A stretch of 29,744 nt of DNA from an uncultured Oribacterium sp. (lineage in GTDB: Bacteria; Bacillota; Clostridia; Lachnospirales; Lachnospiraceae): positions 1 to 29,744 of the forward strand of contig CAKQPT010000027.1 in the NCBI GenBank assembly GCA_934270345.1, read 5' to 3'. The position numbers and the translations under genes were made by a program. The notes below the pieces were generated by a model. It had not been told where the DNA came from and made no database searches. It saw only the letters and a list, made by a program, of their open reading frames with translations. Of this stretch, positions 7,916-14,978 are shown piece by piece. Numbering within the stretch: position 1 is the stretch's first letter; each line of letters starts with the position of its first letter.

Positions 7916-7942
7916 CCAGACTCATGAAAATCATGAGTCTGG
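7916..7942. repeat. Perfect 12-bp palindrome downstream of parB (candidate centromere or iteron site)
   Basis: CCAGACTCATGA, three As, then its exact complement TCATGAGTCTGG. It sits 11 bases beyond the parB stop. The core AGACTCATGAAAATCATGA is also found inside repA (10105-10219), so one protein of the module probably binds both places. ParB (as a parS-like centromere) or RepA (as an iteron) are the candidates. It has no long U-run, so it is not a typical terminator. Confidence 0.65.
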
Positions 7943-7952
7943 ATTCATGATG

Positions 7953-8861
7953 CTACGCCTTCATCCCAGACCACTGTTCAAGCAGCTGAAGAATCTGTAT
8001 TTCCATTTCCCTCGCCGAAGTTTTCTGTGGAAAGTACTTCTGAAGTATATTGCTGTCAAATACTACGCGATGAAGTGGATTCTTCTTCTCTTCATCCATA
8101 ATGCTTTCGATCAGTTCAGCAGTACATGTCCCTTCCTGGCTAGATTTTTTAAGTCTCTGTGCCTGTGAAAGGGATGGTGTTGTTTGTGCCAGTTCCATGG
8201 CTTCAAAGAAATCCTTCTGTTCCTCTGGCTTCATATAAGATAGTTCTACCGCAGGATTAAAGGCGATCTTCTTTTCATCTACGAGATTAAGAAGTTCCGG
8301 TATAAGATTATTCAGCCTCACAAATCTCTGAACCGTTCTGGCACTCTCACCAGTCTGCTTTGCTAATTCTTCATCTGAGCGGTACTTCGTGCCAATTTGG
8401 CACGGAGCAAGATCTATTCTTCGGCCCTGACGCTTAAGTGCTTCCATTTTTAGCTTATACGCTTTCGCTCGTTCACTCGGAAGAATATGCTCTCTCTGCA
8501 GGTTGGAATCCACCATAAGGATGGTTGCTGTATCATCATCCATCTCTCTAACAATTGCAGGTATTTCTTTCTTGCCAGCCAATATGGATGCATATCTCCT
8601 TCTATGTCCAGATATCATTTCATACTCTCCGTCACCATCAGGACGGACAATAACCGGAACCAGCACCCCATATTCTCGTATACTATCTGCTGTCTTTCTC
8701 ATATCCTCATCATCCTGAACCTTGAACGGATGATCCTTGAATTCATGGATCTGCTTCACAGGAATATTCACTATATGTTCGCCGGTCTCTTGTCTGTTCT
8801 CCTCAGTTGTAAAAATATCTTTATATCCCTTTAAACTAATGTTAGTTCCTCTTTTCGTCAT
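7953..8861 (-). CDS. parB: ParB/Spo0J-family partition protein
   Basis: 302 residues. The N-terminal ParB/Srx CTPase domain includes V-P-V-I-V-R-P, the box G-H-R-R-R-Y-A-S and N-L-Q-R-E-H-I-L-P-S-E-R-A. A helix-turn-helix follows (D-E-E-L-A-K-Q-T-G-E-S-A-R-T-V-Q-R). The protein loads on a centromere-like site and works with ParA to segregate the replicon. The start has AGGAGG 9 bases upstream and overlaps parA by 20 bases. The long C-terminal part (about 200-302) is less conserved and probably dimerises. A perfect palindrome lies just past its stop. Element-encoded rather than chromosomal: composition and the neighbouring RepA_N gene agree. Confidence 0.93.
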   Translation of the reverse strand: MTKRGTNISLKGYKDIFTTEENRQETGEHIVNIPVKQIHEFKDHPFKVQDDEDMRKTADSIREYGVLVPVIVRPDGDGEYEMISGHRRRYASILAGKKEIPAIVREMDDDTATILMVDSNLQREHILPSERAKAYKLKMEALKRQGRRIDLAPCQIGTKYRSDEELAKQTGESARTVQRFVRLNNLIPELLNLVDEKKIAFNPAVELSYMKPEEQKDFFEAMELAQTTPSLSQAQRLKKSSQEGTCTAELIESIMDEEKKNPLHRVVFDSNILQKYFPQKTSAREMEIQILQLLEQWSGMKA

Positions 8862-9645
8862 AGTTCAACACCTCCTGCGTTAAAGCCTCATACGCTTCAG
8901 CGACTTTTCCTGATGGATCATGGGCAAATATACTTTTTCCTTCTGCACTAGTCTCTGCAGCCCTTACAGATCTTGGAATTTCCGTTTCAAATACATTAAT
9001 GTCATCGCGGTAAGTATCTCGAATTAATTTACTGATATCCTTGGCATAATTCGTTCTAGCATCTACCATAGTGATTAGAATTCCTTCGATGCACAGCTGG
9101 GGATTAATCTGACGCTTAACCTGGTTTATTGTCGAAAGTAATTGCTCTAACCCTTTGGCAGATAAGTAATTGGCCTGCACAGGGATCAGTGTTGCATCCG
9201 CTGCTGACAAAGAATTTACTGTAAGCATCCCTAAACTAGGCATGCAATCCAAAAGGATATAATCGTATCGTGCTCTTAACGGCTCTATAAACTGCTTAAG
9301 AATGCGCTCTCGATTCATGGTATTCACAAGCGATACCTCAAGTCCTGCAAGTGAAATATTCGAAGGAATCAAATCTACACCTTCCTGCTGATGGATCAGT
9401 ACCTCATCCAATGCTACTGGATTCTCACTTATGGTTCCATTCAGCAGATCTGAGAGTGTCAGCTCCAGATCATCAGGTCTCGGATACCCCAGGCTGATTG
9501 TCAAAGATGCCTGGGGATCTGTATCTATGAGCAAAACCTTTTTGTCATGTCTGGAAAGTCCAATTCCCAAATTCTCTACCGTTGTGGTCTTAGCTGTTCC
9601 GCCTTTCTGATTTACCACAGCAATGATTGTTGCCTGCCTATTCAT
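8842..9645 (-). CDS. parA: ParA-family partition ATPase
   Basis: About 267 residues from the ATG at 9645 (AAGGAG 11 bases upstream; a longer TTG start at 9666 is possible). The deviant Walker A K-G-G-T-A-K-T-T-T follows V-V-N-Q. Further motifs are L-L-I-D-T-D-P-Q-A-S (switch I region) and Y-I-L-L-D-C-M-P-S-L-G (Walker B). The protein uses ATP to bind nonspecific DNA and move ParB-bound replicon copies. It lies between repA and parB, 17 bases after repA, in one operon. Confidence 0.95.
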   Translation of the reverse strand: MNRQATIIAVVNQKGGTAKTTTVENLGIGLSRHDKKVLLIDTDPQASLTISLGYPRPDDLELTLSDLLNGTISENPVALDEVLIHQQEGVDLIPSNISLAGLEVSLVNTMNRERILKQFIEPLRARYDYILLDCMPSLGMLTVNSLSAADATLIPVQANYLSAKGLEQLLSTINQVKRQINPQLCIEGILITMVDARTNYAKDISKLIRDTYRDDINVFETEIPRSVRAAETSAEGKSIFAHDPSGKVAEAYEALTQEVLNYDEKRN

Positions 9646-9662
9646 ACTGTCTCTGTCTCCTT

Positions 9663-10601
9663 TCAATGTGTCATGTCATAGCTGACCTTGGATGTGTAAT
9701 AATGATCGATGGTTAATGGTGCGTTGTAGATTGTTGCGAGCAGGTACTGTTTCACGTTCCTGATATCAGTGATTTGATGCTTAAAGCAGTCCAGTATGTA
9801 TTCCATATGTCCTGAATCAATTTTCATAAACTGAGCCCTTACCACATCTATCGGCTTGTCATCTCCTGATATCCGGATGGTCTTTGCCGTGCTACACAAA
9901 ACATCCAACATTAGATTAAAAATTTCATTTATCCGTCCTACGTCACATGGATTGTTCTGGATAAGCACGTCTATACTTAGCTTCTCCCTGAGACAATCCT
10001 CATACTGTTTTCTGATTCTCATCGGATCATCCATCCTAATCGTCTTTTCTTCTGGATTTGCTGATTCCGCCGATAGATTGATGGGATCAGTCTCTCTCAC
10101 ATCAGTATGATTAATATGAGTCTTATTAGTGCATGATTTCCATGAGTCCGGACTTGTGATTTTCACATCTCTAGACTCACGATTTTCATGAGTCTGTGAA
10201 TCATGATTTTCATGAGTCTCAATTTGACGCGCTCCATTTCCGTCCCCATGCAGTCCTGTTGCGAAATCTCTCACATAGATTCGTGTTGCTTTTCCCTGTC
10301 CTCGCTTCCTTCGTTCGATAAGTCCTTTTGTTTCTAGCTCTCTGACCAATTTTGTGGCCTTTTGATTTGCGCAGCGCATATCAGCCATGACCTGATCCAG
10401 TGTGTAATAGATATACACTCGTCCTGCGTCATCCAACCAACCACTCCGTGCGGACAGGAATGATCTGTTCAGCATGAATGAGTATAGGAGCTTCGCATCC
10501 GTTGTAATGTCGGCAAATCGCTCATCTTCAATTAACACCCTCGGCACCTGTATAAAAGCAAAAGGCTCTGCCCCCCTTCCGTAAAAATAATCAAACCCCA
10601 T
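9663..10601 (-). CDS. repA: RepA_N-family replication initiator
   Basis: 312 residues. The N-terminus (G-F-D-Y-F-Y-G-R-G-A-E, then F-I-Q-V-P-R, T-D-A-K-L-L-Y and a winged helix ending G-L-I-E-R-R-K-R-G-Q-G-K) is the RepA_N domain of Firmicute theta plasmids and many conjugative elements. A repetitive, polar middle (about 129-166, T-H-E-N-H-D-S-Q-T-H-E-N) is encoded by tandem DNA repeats. The C-terminal part is less conserved and in relatives is host-specific. It starts at an ATG with AAGGAG upstream. In relatives the origin lies inside the rep gene; the repeats here match that. It allows autonomous replication of the element, at least transiently. Confidence 0.92.
   Translation of the reverse strand: MGFDYFYGRGAEPFAFIQVPRVLIEDERFADITTDAKLLYSFMLNRSFLSARSGWLDDAGRVYIYYTLDQVMADMRCANQKATKLVRELETKGLIERRKRGQGKATRIYVRDFATGLHGDGNGARQIETHENHDSQTHENRESRDVKITSPDSWKSCTNKTHINHTDVRETDPINLSAESANPEEKTIRMDDPMRIRKQYEDCLREKLSIDVLIQNNPCDVGRINEIFNLMLDVLCSTAKTIRISGDDKPIDVVRAQFMKIDSGHMEYILDCFKHQITDIRNVKQYLLATIYNAPLTIDHYYTSKVSYDMTH
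10105..10219. repeat. Five tandem repeats inside repA (probable origin iterons)
   Basis: Copies of TCATGATTTTCATGAGTCT start at 10105, 10131, about 10154, 10177 and 10201, spaced 23-26 bases. The two nearest the repA start (10177-10195, 10201-10219) are near-perfect; the other three are degenerate. RepA_N plasmids carry their origin iterons in the middle of rep, which fits. The same core forms the palindrome at 7916-7942. Confidence 0.7.
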
Positions 10602-10629
10602 TGGTATCTCCTTCCTTTTGTTTTGTAGA

Positions 10630-10678
10630 AATAAAAAAGACGCTTAGCTCACAGGAAATGCTGTAAGCCAAGCGTCTT
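10630..10678 (-). terminator. Terminator or attenuator hairpin in the repA leader
   Basis: A 9-bp outer stem (10637-10645 with 10670-10678, AAGACGCTT / AAGCGTCTT) extended by an inner AGC-ACAG/CTGT-GC helix. On the minus strand it is followed by a run of six Ts. It lies about 35 bases before the repA start, so it can stop readthrough into repA or attenuate repA itself for copy control. Confidence 0.7.
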
Positions 10679-10716
10679 CCGACAACTTATTTTTGTTTGA
10701 TCTAACAGGTTCGTTC

Positions 10717-10735
10717 TTTGCACCTACCGTCACGA
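10717..10735. repeat. 19-bp direct repeat, copy 1, upstream of repA
   Basis: TTTGCACCTACCGTCACGA, identical to copy 2 that starts 32 bases further on (three helical turns), so both face the same side of the DNA. It lies upstream of the repA leader hairpin. Likely a binding site for a replication or control protein of the element. Confidence 0.65.
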
Positions 10736-10748
10736 CCTAGGCGCTATT

Positions 10749-10767
10749 TTTGCACCTACCGTCACGA
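10749..10767. repeat. 19-bp direct repeat, copy 2, upstream of repA
   Basis: An exact second copy of TTTGCACCTACCGTCACGA, 13 bases after the end of copy 1. It lies between copy 1 and the element/chromosome boundary. Confidence 0.65.
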
Positions 10768-10768
10768 G

Positions 10769-10885
10769 TTCAACAGCTACAATGACACGAATATACTTTT
10801 TCAGATGCTTTCCACGGTCAGACCAATCGGTCTTATCGAACGTGAAATGCTCGTAAAAGTGCGTAAATTCAAGGACTTTGACTAG
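10769..10885 (+). pseudogene. Open 3' fragment of an unidentified gene
   Basis: An uninterrupted plus-strand frame of 38 codons ending in TAG; its C-terminus reads I-G-L-I-E-R-E-M-L-V-K-V-R-K-F-K-D-F-D. The composition is protein-like (charged, amphipathic) but there is no start codon with a ribosome site. The frame stays open only back to about 10706, through the direct repeats. Its TAG and the rlmD TAG share the palindrome CTAG, so the two end convergently. It could be the tail of an element gene cut by recombination, or chance. I do not recognise the family. Confidence 0.3.
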
Positions 10886-10920
10886 TTCACCTTTTGCAGT
10901 AACACAACCGTCTCCACGTG
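10868..10920. other. Probable integration junction at the 3' end of rlmD
   Basis: Base composition changes sharply here: AT-rich codons and spacers to the left, GC-rich to the right. The last rlmD codons (TTA CTG CAA AAG GTG AAC TAG) are AT-richer than the body of the gene. The adjoining stretch encoding H-V-E-T-V-V (10903-10920) corresponds to the segment of rumA/rlmD used as an attachment site by conjugative elements in streptococci. A second att copy was not found in the window. Confidence 0.5.
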
Positions 10921-12387
10921 TACCGTTTCCGGGAAGTTATCCACGGGGCGGACGTGACGGAGTTCATAGCCGGCGGCGCGGAGGTACTTCACGTCGCGGG
11001 CGAGGGTGGCGGAGTCGCAGCTTACGTACACGAGCTTTTCCGGGGCCATCTGGACGATGGTGTTGAGGGCCTTCTCGTCGCAGCCTTTTCGTGGCGGGTC
11101 GACGCAGACGACGTCAATGCACTCGTCCGGGTGTGCTTCATACCAGGCCGGGAGCACTTCTTCGGCCGCACCGACGTAGAACTCTGCGTTCGTGATGCCG
11201 TTCAGCGCCGCGTTCTGGCGCGCATCCTCGATGGCCTCCGGGATGATCTCGACGCCATAAACCTGCTTCGCCTTCTGGCTTAAGAAAAGTGAGATCGTGC
11301 CAATGCCGCAGTAGAGGTCCCAGACATTTTCCGTGCCCTGGAGTCCGGCGAATTCGAGCGCCGCGCCGTACATCTCTTCGGTCTGCACCGGGTTCACCTG
11401 GTAGAAGCTGAGCGGTGAGATGCGGAAGCGGACCTCGCCGATGGCATCCTCGATGTAACCCGGGCCATAGAGGTGCACGATCTTCGTCCCCATGATGACA
11501 TTCGTATTTTCCATATTTACAGAGAAGCTCAGGCTGTCCACATGCGGACACCCGCCGCCGTCCTTCGCTGCTCTATCCACATCCGCAGCGCCATGACCCG
11601 ACGTATTTCCGTCGTTTTCCACCGTATCTGCGACATCTGCGCTGCAGAGCGTTGCTGCCGCGCCCGTCTGTCCACCATGACCACATAATTTCTCCACCAG
11701 CGCGTCCTGGTGCGGGAGGCTCGTGCCGTTGATGACGAGGCAGACCATGTGCTGGCCGGAGCGGAAGCCCTTGCGACAGAGCACATGACGCACGAGGCCT
11801 TCGCCGCTCTTCTCGTCGTATGGGTCAATGCTGTAGTCCTCCATCCAGCTGACGATGGCGTTCAGTATCGCCTTATTTTCTTCGACGCCGAGAAGGCAGT
11901 CGTCACAGGCGATGACGTCGTGGGTCCGGCCGGCGTAGAAGCCGGCGATGATCTTTCCAGACTTGTCGCGGCGGATCGGATACTGCGCCTTGTTCCGATA
12001 GCGGAACGGACTTTCCATGCCGACGATTGGCTGGAAAACCTCGTCGAGAAGTGCCTTCGGCACCTCGCCGATGCGAAGCAGGTTGTTATAGACCTTCTCC
12101 TGCTTGAAGTGAAGCTGCGCCGGGTAGCGCATCTGCTGGAGCTGGCAGCCACCGCACTGACGCGCGATCGGGCAGGCCGGGGTTTCCCGCGCCGGGCTCG
12201 GGGTGACGAGCTTCACGAGGCGGGCGAAGCCGTAGTGCTTCTTCACCTTCGTCGCGGCGGCGATGACCTCATCCCCGATGACCGTGTCCTTGATAAACCA
12301 GACAAACTGACCTTCGGTCTTTCCGATGCCGAGGCCCTCGCTGGAGTAATCTGTAATCGTTACCTGAAACTGCTGATTTTTTTCCAT
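10882..12387 (-). CDS. rlmD: 23S rRNA (uracil-5-)-methyltransferase RlmD/RumA
   Basis: 501 residues. An N-terminal TRAM domain (about 1-62) is followed by the iron-sulfur cysteines C72, C78, C81 and C161 or C164. The C-terminal Rossmann methyltransferase has D-L-Y-C-G-I-G-T (SAM binding), V-D-P-P-R-K-G, and Y-V-S-C-D-S-A-T with the catalytic Cys. It methylates a uridine of 23S rRNA. Relative to the usual 400-460 residues it has a Gly/Ala/Asp-rich insert at about 236-285, between the iron-sulfur and methyltransferase parts. The stop is intact despite lying at a probable element junction. TrmA/RlmCD-type specificity for another uridine is possible. The ribosome site is weak (GGATAG). Confidence 0.9.
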   Translation of the reverse strand: MEKNQQFQVTITDYSSEGLGIGKTEGQFVWFIKDTVIGDEVIAAATKVKKHYGFARLVKLVTPSPARETPACPIARQCGGCQLQQMRYPAQLHFKQEKVYNNLLRIGEVPKALLDEVFQPIVGMESPFRYRNKAQYPIRRDKSGKIIAGFYAGRTHDVIACDDCLLGVEENKAILNAIVSWMEDYSIDPYDEKSGEGLVRHVLCRKGFRSGQHMVCLVINGTSLPHQDALVEKLCGHGGQTGAAATLCSADVADTVENDGNTSGHGAADVDRAAKDGGGCPHVDSLSFSVNMENTNVIMGTKIVHLYGPGYIEDAIGEVRFRISPLSFYQVNPVQTEEMYGAALEFAGLQGTENVWDLYCGIGTISLFLSQKAKQVYGVEIIPEAIEDARQNAALNGITNAEFYVGAAEEVLPAWYEAHPDECIDVVCVDPPRKGCDEKALNTIVQMAPEKLVYVSCDSATLARDVKYLRAAGYELRHVRPVDNFPETVHVETVVLLQKVN

Positions 12388-12469
12388 ATTTCTATCCGCG
12401 CGTCTGCGCTCTTCGATGCCTGCACGTCCAATGCTCCGACGCGCGTCCTGATGTTTCCATATACTTCAT

Positions 12470-12505
12470 GAAGCAGGTGCGGACGCACCTGCTTCTCATA
12501 GTGTA
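12470..12505 (-). promoter_or_regulatory. Candidate rlmD promoter with a perfect inverted repeat at the start point
   Basis: On the minus strand TGC precedes TACACT (12505-12500), an extended -10 box. Five bases on, a perfect 12-bp inverted repeat (GAAGCAGGTGCG and its complement, 12470-12495) would begin at the predicted transcript start. It could be an operator or a 5' mRNA-stabilising hairpin. It has no U-run, so it is a poor terminator for potD. The rest of the potD-rlmD gap shows nothing clear. Confidence 0.4.
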
Positions 12506-12577
12506 GCACCGTTCGGCTATCTGGCACCAGTCTTCGACGTCGGGAATATCCCCGTATCTTAGCCTGGTACAGCTTTC

Positions 12578-14179
12578 TTACTCTTCCTTCTTCGCACGCC
12601 GGATCTTCTGTACTGAAAGCCAGACGAGGCCGCCGAGGGCAGCGACCGCGAGGCACCAGCCCCACCATGGCATGTGCTCGACATTGTAGCAGCGCACATT
12701 GACCCACATGCTGTTGATGGCCTGGTTCTTCGCATCATCAAAGTACTGCATGATGCAGGTGCGGTGGATGTCTTCGGTGCTTGGATACTGTGCGCCGAGC
12801 TGCCGGCGGGTCTGCTCCTCCGGAACGGTCAGCACGTAGTCCGGATCCACATTCTCATCGTCGCCGGTGAAGAAGTAGCTCACATCGTATGGGACGGTGT
12901 CCTCTTCGCCTTCCTCGGCGCCGTAGTTCCAGTCGAGGTACTCGAGGATACGCGGATCGTCGCCACCGGATACGAAGGAGGTGTAGCCGATGTAGTACAT
13001 GTTCCGGATCGCGTTATCCGGGCGGGACAGGAAATTGATCCAGGCCTCCGCCGCCTGCTGCTTCGCCGGATCGTTATTGATCCCGTTCTTCAGCATGATC
13101 CAGCCATCGAAGTAGATGTTGGACGCCTCATCCGGCATCGCAAACTCGAGCTCGTAATCATCCTCCTCGGCCTGATCCATGGTATAGACCGCGTCACCGG
13201 ACCACTGGTAGTTGCCTGCCACCTTTCCGGTCACCATGTCTGCCTTTCCAGAGTCGACCTCGAAGCTGTAGACATTGTCCTTCATCCCCTGCAGCCAGTC
13301 CTGCACACGGTCGATCATCTCCGGCGAGGTGTCGTTGAGACGATCCTCGAGCTTCTGCTTATAGTCCGGGTCCGCGAGGAAGGCCTCGCTCGTCAGCTCG
13401 TCGTGATTCAGCGCACCGACCGCGGCGAAGTAGCACTCACGCACACTGTCCTTGATGGTGACGTGCTTCCGGAACTTCGGATTCGTCAGCACATCCCAGG
13501 TGGAGGCTTCCTCGCGGGTCATCAGATCCGGATTATAGACGATGCCGGTGACGCCCCACATGTAGCCGGCTGCGTACTTGCTCCACGGCTCACCGTGGAT
13601 CTCGTGGTCCTCGAAAATCTTCCGAAGATACGGGGACACGCCCTTGATATAGTAGTTTTTCTCGTCCGTCGTGTCGAAGAAGTGCTCGGAGAGCGGCTGC
13701 ACCTTACCCTCGCTGATCAGCTTCATGAACATGTACTCGGACGGACAGATGAGGTCGTAGGTATCGCCGAGGGTCAGCATGTTATAGAGATCCTCGTTGG
13801 TACCGAAGGTGGAGTACTCGACCTTCACCTTCTGGCCATAGGTCTCCTGGTACCAGTCCTCGAAGTCCTTCACCAGCGAATTTTCGCCGAGGATATCCCC
13901 GCTTGGGAGGTCAATGACTTCATCAGCGCTCCACCCGCCCTGGTCGATATACTCCTCCCAGTTGCAGACGCGCAGCGTGATGGTATCGTCGGACTTCGGG
14001 GCGGCGAAGGCCTCGAGGGTGCCGAGCGATGGCAGGAAGGCGCTCAATGCGAGACAGCCCGCGGCGAGAAGCGCGAGCGGCTTCCGCATGCCGCGTACCA
14101 TCTGCCGCATGTCGTTTGCCTGACGGCGCGTGCCCGATGGAAGCATTGGCCTGTTGCAGGATCTGAATAATTTATCCAT
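12578..14179 (-). CDS. potD: Polyamine-binding protein PotD with C-terminal membrane anchor
   Basis: 533 residues. After a long basic head there is a Sec signal helix (L-A-L-L-A-A-G-C-L-A-L-S) with a likely cleavage site near E-A-F-A. The mature protein starts with the PotD/PotF pattern L-R-V-C-N-W-E-E-Y-I and has Y-D-L-I-C-P-S-E-Y-M and G-I-V-Y-N-P-D. Relatives are about 340-360 residues; the extra length is partly an acidic C-terminal region and a final helix W-W-G-W-C-L-A-V-A-A-L-G-G-L-V-W-L-S followed by K-I-R-R-A-K-K. It thus seems anchored at the C-terminus instead of by a lipid. It captures spermidine or putrescine for PotBC. The ATG has AGGAG 7 bases upstream and overlaps potC by 8 bases. 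Confidence 0.9.
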   Translation of the reverse strand: MDKLFRSCNRPMLPSGTRRQANDMRQMVRGMRKPLALLAAGCLALSAFLPSLGTLEAFAAPKSDDTITLRVCNWEEYIDQGGWSADEVIDLPSGDILGENSLVKDFEDWYQETYGQKVKVEYSTFGTNEDLYNMLTLGDTYDLICPSEYMFMKLISEGKVQPLSEHFFDTTDEKNYYIKGVSPYLRKIFEDHEIHGEPWSKYAAGYMWGVTGIVYNPDLMTREEASTWDVLTNPKFRKHVTIKDSVRECYFAAVGALNHDELTSEAFLADPDYKQKLEDRLNDTSPEMIDRVQDWLQGMKDNVYSFEVDSGKADMVTGKVAGNYQWSGDAVYTMDQAEEDDYELEFAMPDEASNIYFDGWIMLKNGINNDPAKQQAAEAWINFLSRPDNAIRNMYYIGYTSFVSGGDDPRILEYLDWNYGAEEGEEDTVPYDVSYFFTGDDENVDPDYVLTVPEEQTRRQLGAQYPSTEDIHRTCIMQYFDDAKNQAINSMWVNVRCYNVEHMPWWGWCLAVAALGGLVWLSVQKIRRAKKEE

Positions 14180-14978
14180 GGACCGGCTCCTTTCTCTTCT
14201 CTTCCTGGATGGCACGGTAGTTTCCGATCGCCACCACCAGGATCACGATGAGGAAGATCACCGTCGACAGGGCCCAGAGTGCGGTCTTGATCGTCGTCTG
14301 GGAGCCCTTCGTCGCGTTCACGACGTAGGTGCTGATGGTGTCGAACATCGCCGGCTTCGTGTAGGTCGCGATGAAGTAATCGTCGAGGGACAGGGTGATG
14401 GCGAGACCGAAGCCGGAGACGATGCCCGGCATGATCTGCGGGATCACGACCTGCTTCAGCGCACGGAACGGGGTGGCACCGAGGTCGAGGGCTGCCTCAT
14501 AGAGGCTGGAGTCCATCTGCTGGATCTTCGGCATGACGTTCAGGAACACAAACGGTGCACTCAATGTCACATGGCCGATGAGCAGCGGGATGTAGGTATC
14601 CTTGCTGATGCGCATGACGACGACCATCAGTACACAGATGGAGAAGCCGGTCACGACGTCCGCGTTGATGACCGGAATCTGGTTCATCGTGCTCATCGCA
14701 GTCTTCACGCGCTCCTTCGAGTAGAAGGCGCCGATGGCACCGAGACTTCCGAGAATCGTTGCGATCAGGGCCGAGGTAACGGCCAGGGTCAGGGTACCGA
14801 AGATCATCGTCCGAAGCTCCTCGGTCGTAAAGAGGGTCACATAGTTCTGCAGGGAGAAGCCGCGGATCGTCCCGATCGTCGTGGCGTCGGTGAAGCTGTA
14901 GACGGCGAGGATCAGGATCGGCAGATACAGAAGGAGCAGCATCACCACAAAAAATATGGATTTCCAGAGCTTTTTCAT
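14172..14978 (-). CDS. potC: Polyamine ABC permease PotC
   Basis: 268 residues with six predicted membrane helices. The EAA loop reads Y-E-A-A-L-D-L-G-A-T-P-F-R-A, then V-V-I-P-Q-I-M-P-G-I, typical of PotC. It overlaps potB at the stop (a GTG at 14981 is an alternative start, closer to the GGAGG site) and overlaps potD by 8 bases, so the genes are translationally coupled. With PotB it forms the spermidine/putrescine channel energised by PotA. Confidence 0.93.
   Translation of the reverse strand: MKKLWKSIFFVVMLLLLYLPILILAVYSFTDATTIGTIRGFSLQNYVTLFTTEELRTMIFGTLTLAVTSALIATILGSLGAIGAFYSKERVKTAMSTMNQIPVINADVVTGFSICVLMVVVMRISKDTYIPLLIGHVTLSAPFVFLNVMPKIQQMDSSLYEAALDLGATPFRALKQVVIPQIMPGIVSGFGLAITLSLDDYFIATYTKPAMFDTISTYVVNATKGSQTTIKTALWALSTVIFLIVILVVAIGNYRAIQEEKRKEPVHG

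Noticed and set aside
10105..10219. CRISPR-like spacing of the repeats
   Set aside because: Period of 23-26 bases leaves almost no spacer, the units are inside repA, and there are no cas genes.
10868..10920. Assembly chimera as the cause of the composition break
   Set aside because: Not excluded, but rlmD keeps an intact, family-like C-terminus and stop through the junction and its 3' end is a known integration target, so an element boundary is the simpler reading.
12674..14170. A 498-codon open frame on the plus strand opposite potD
   Set aside because: Antisense shadow of potD; no ribosome site and no domain signature.
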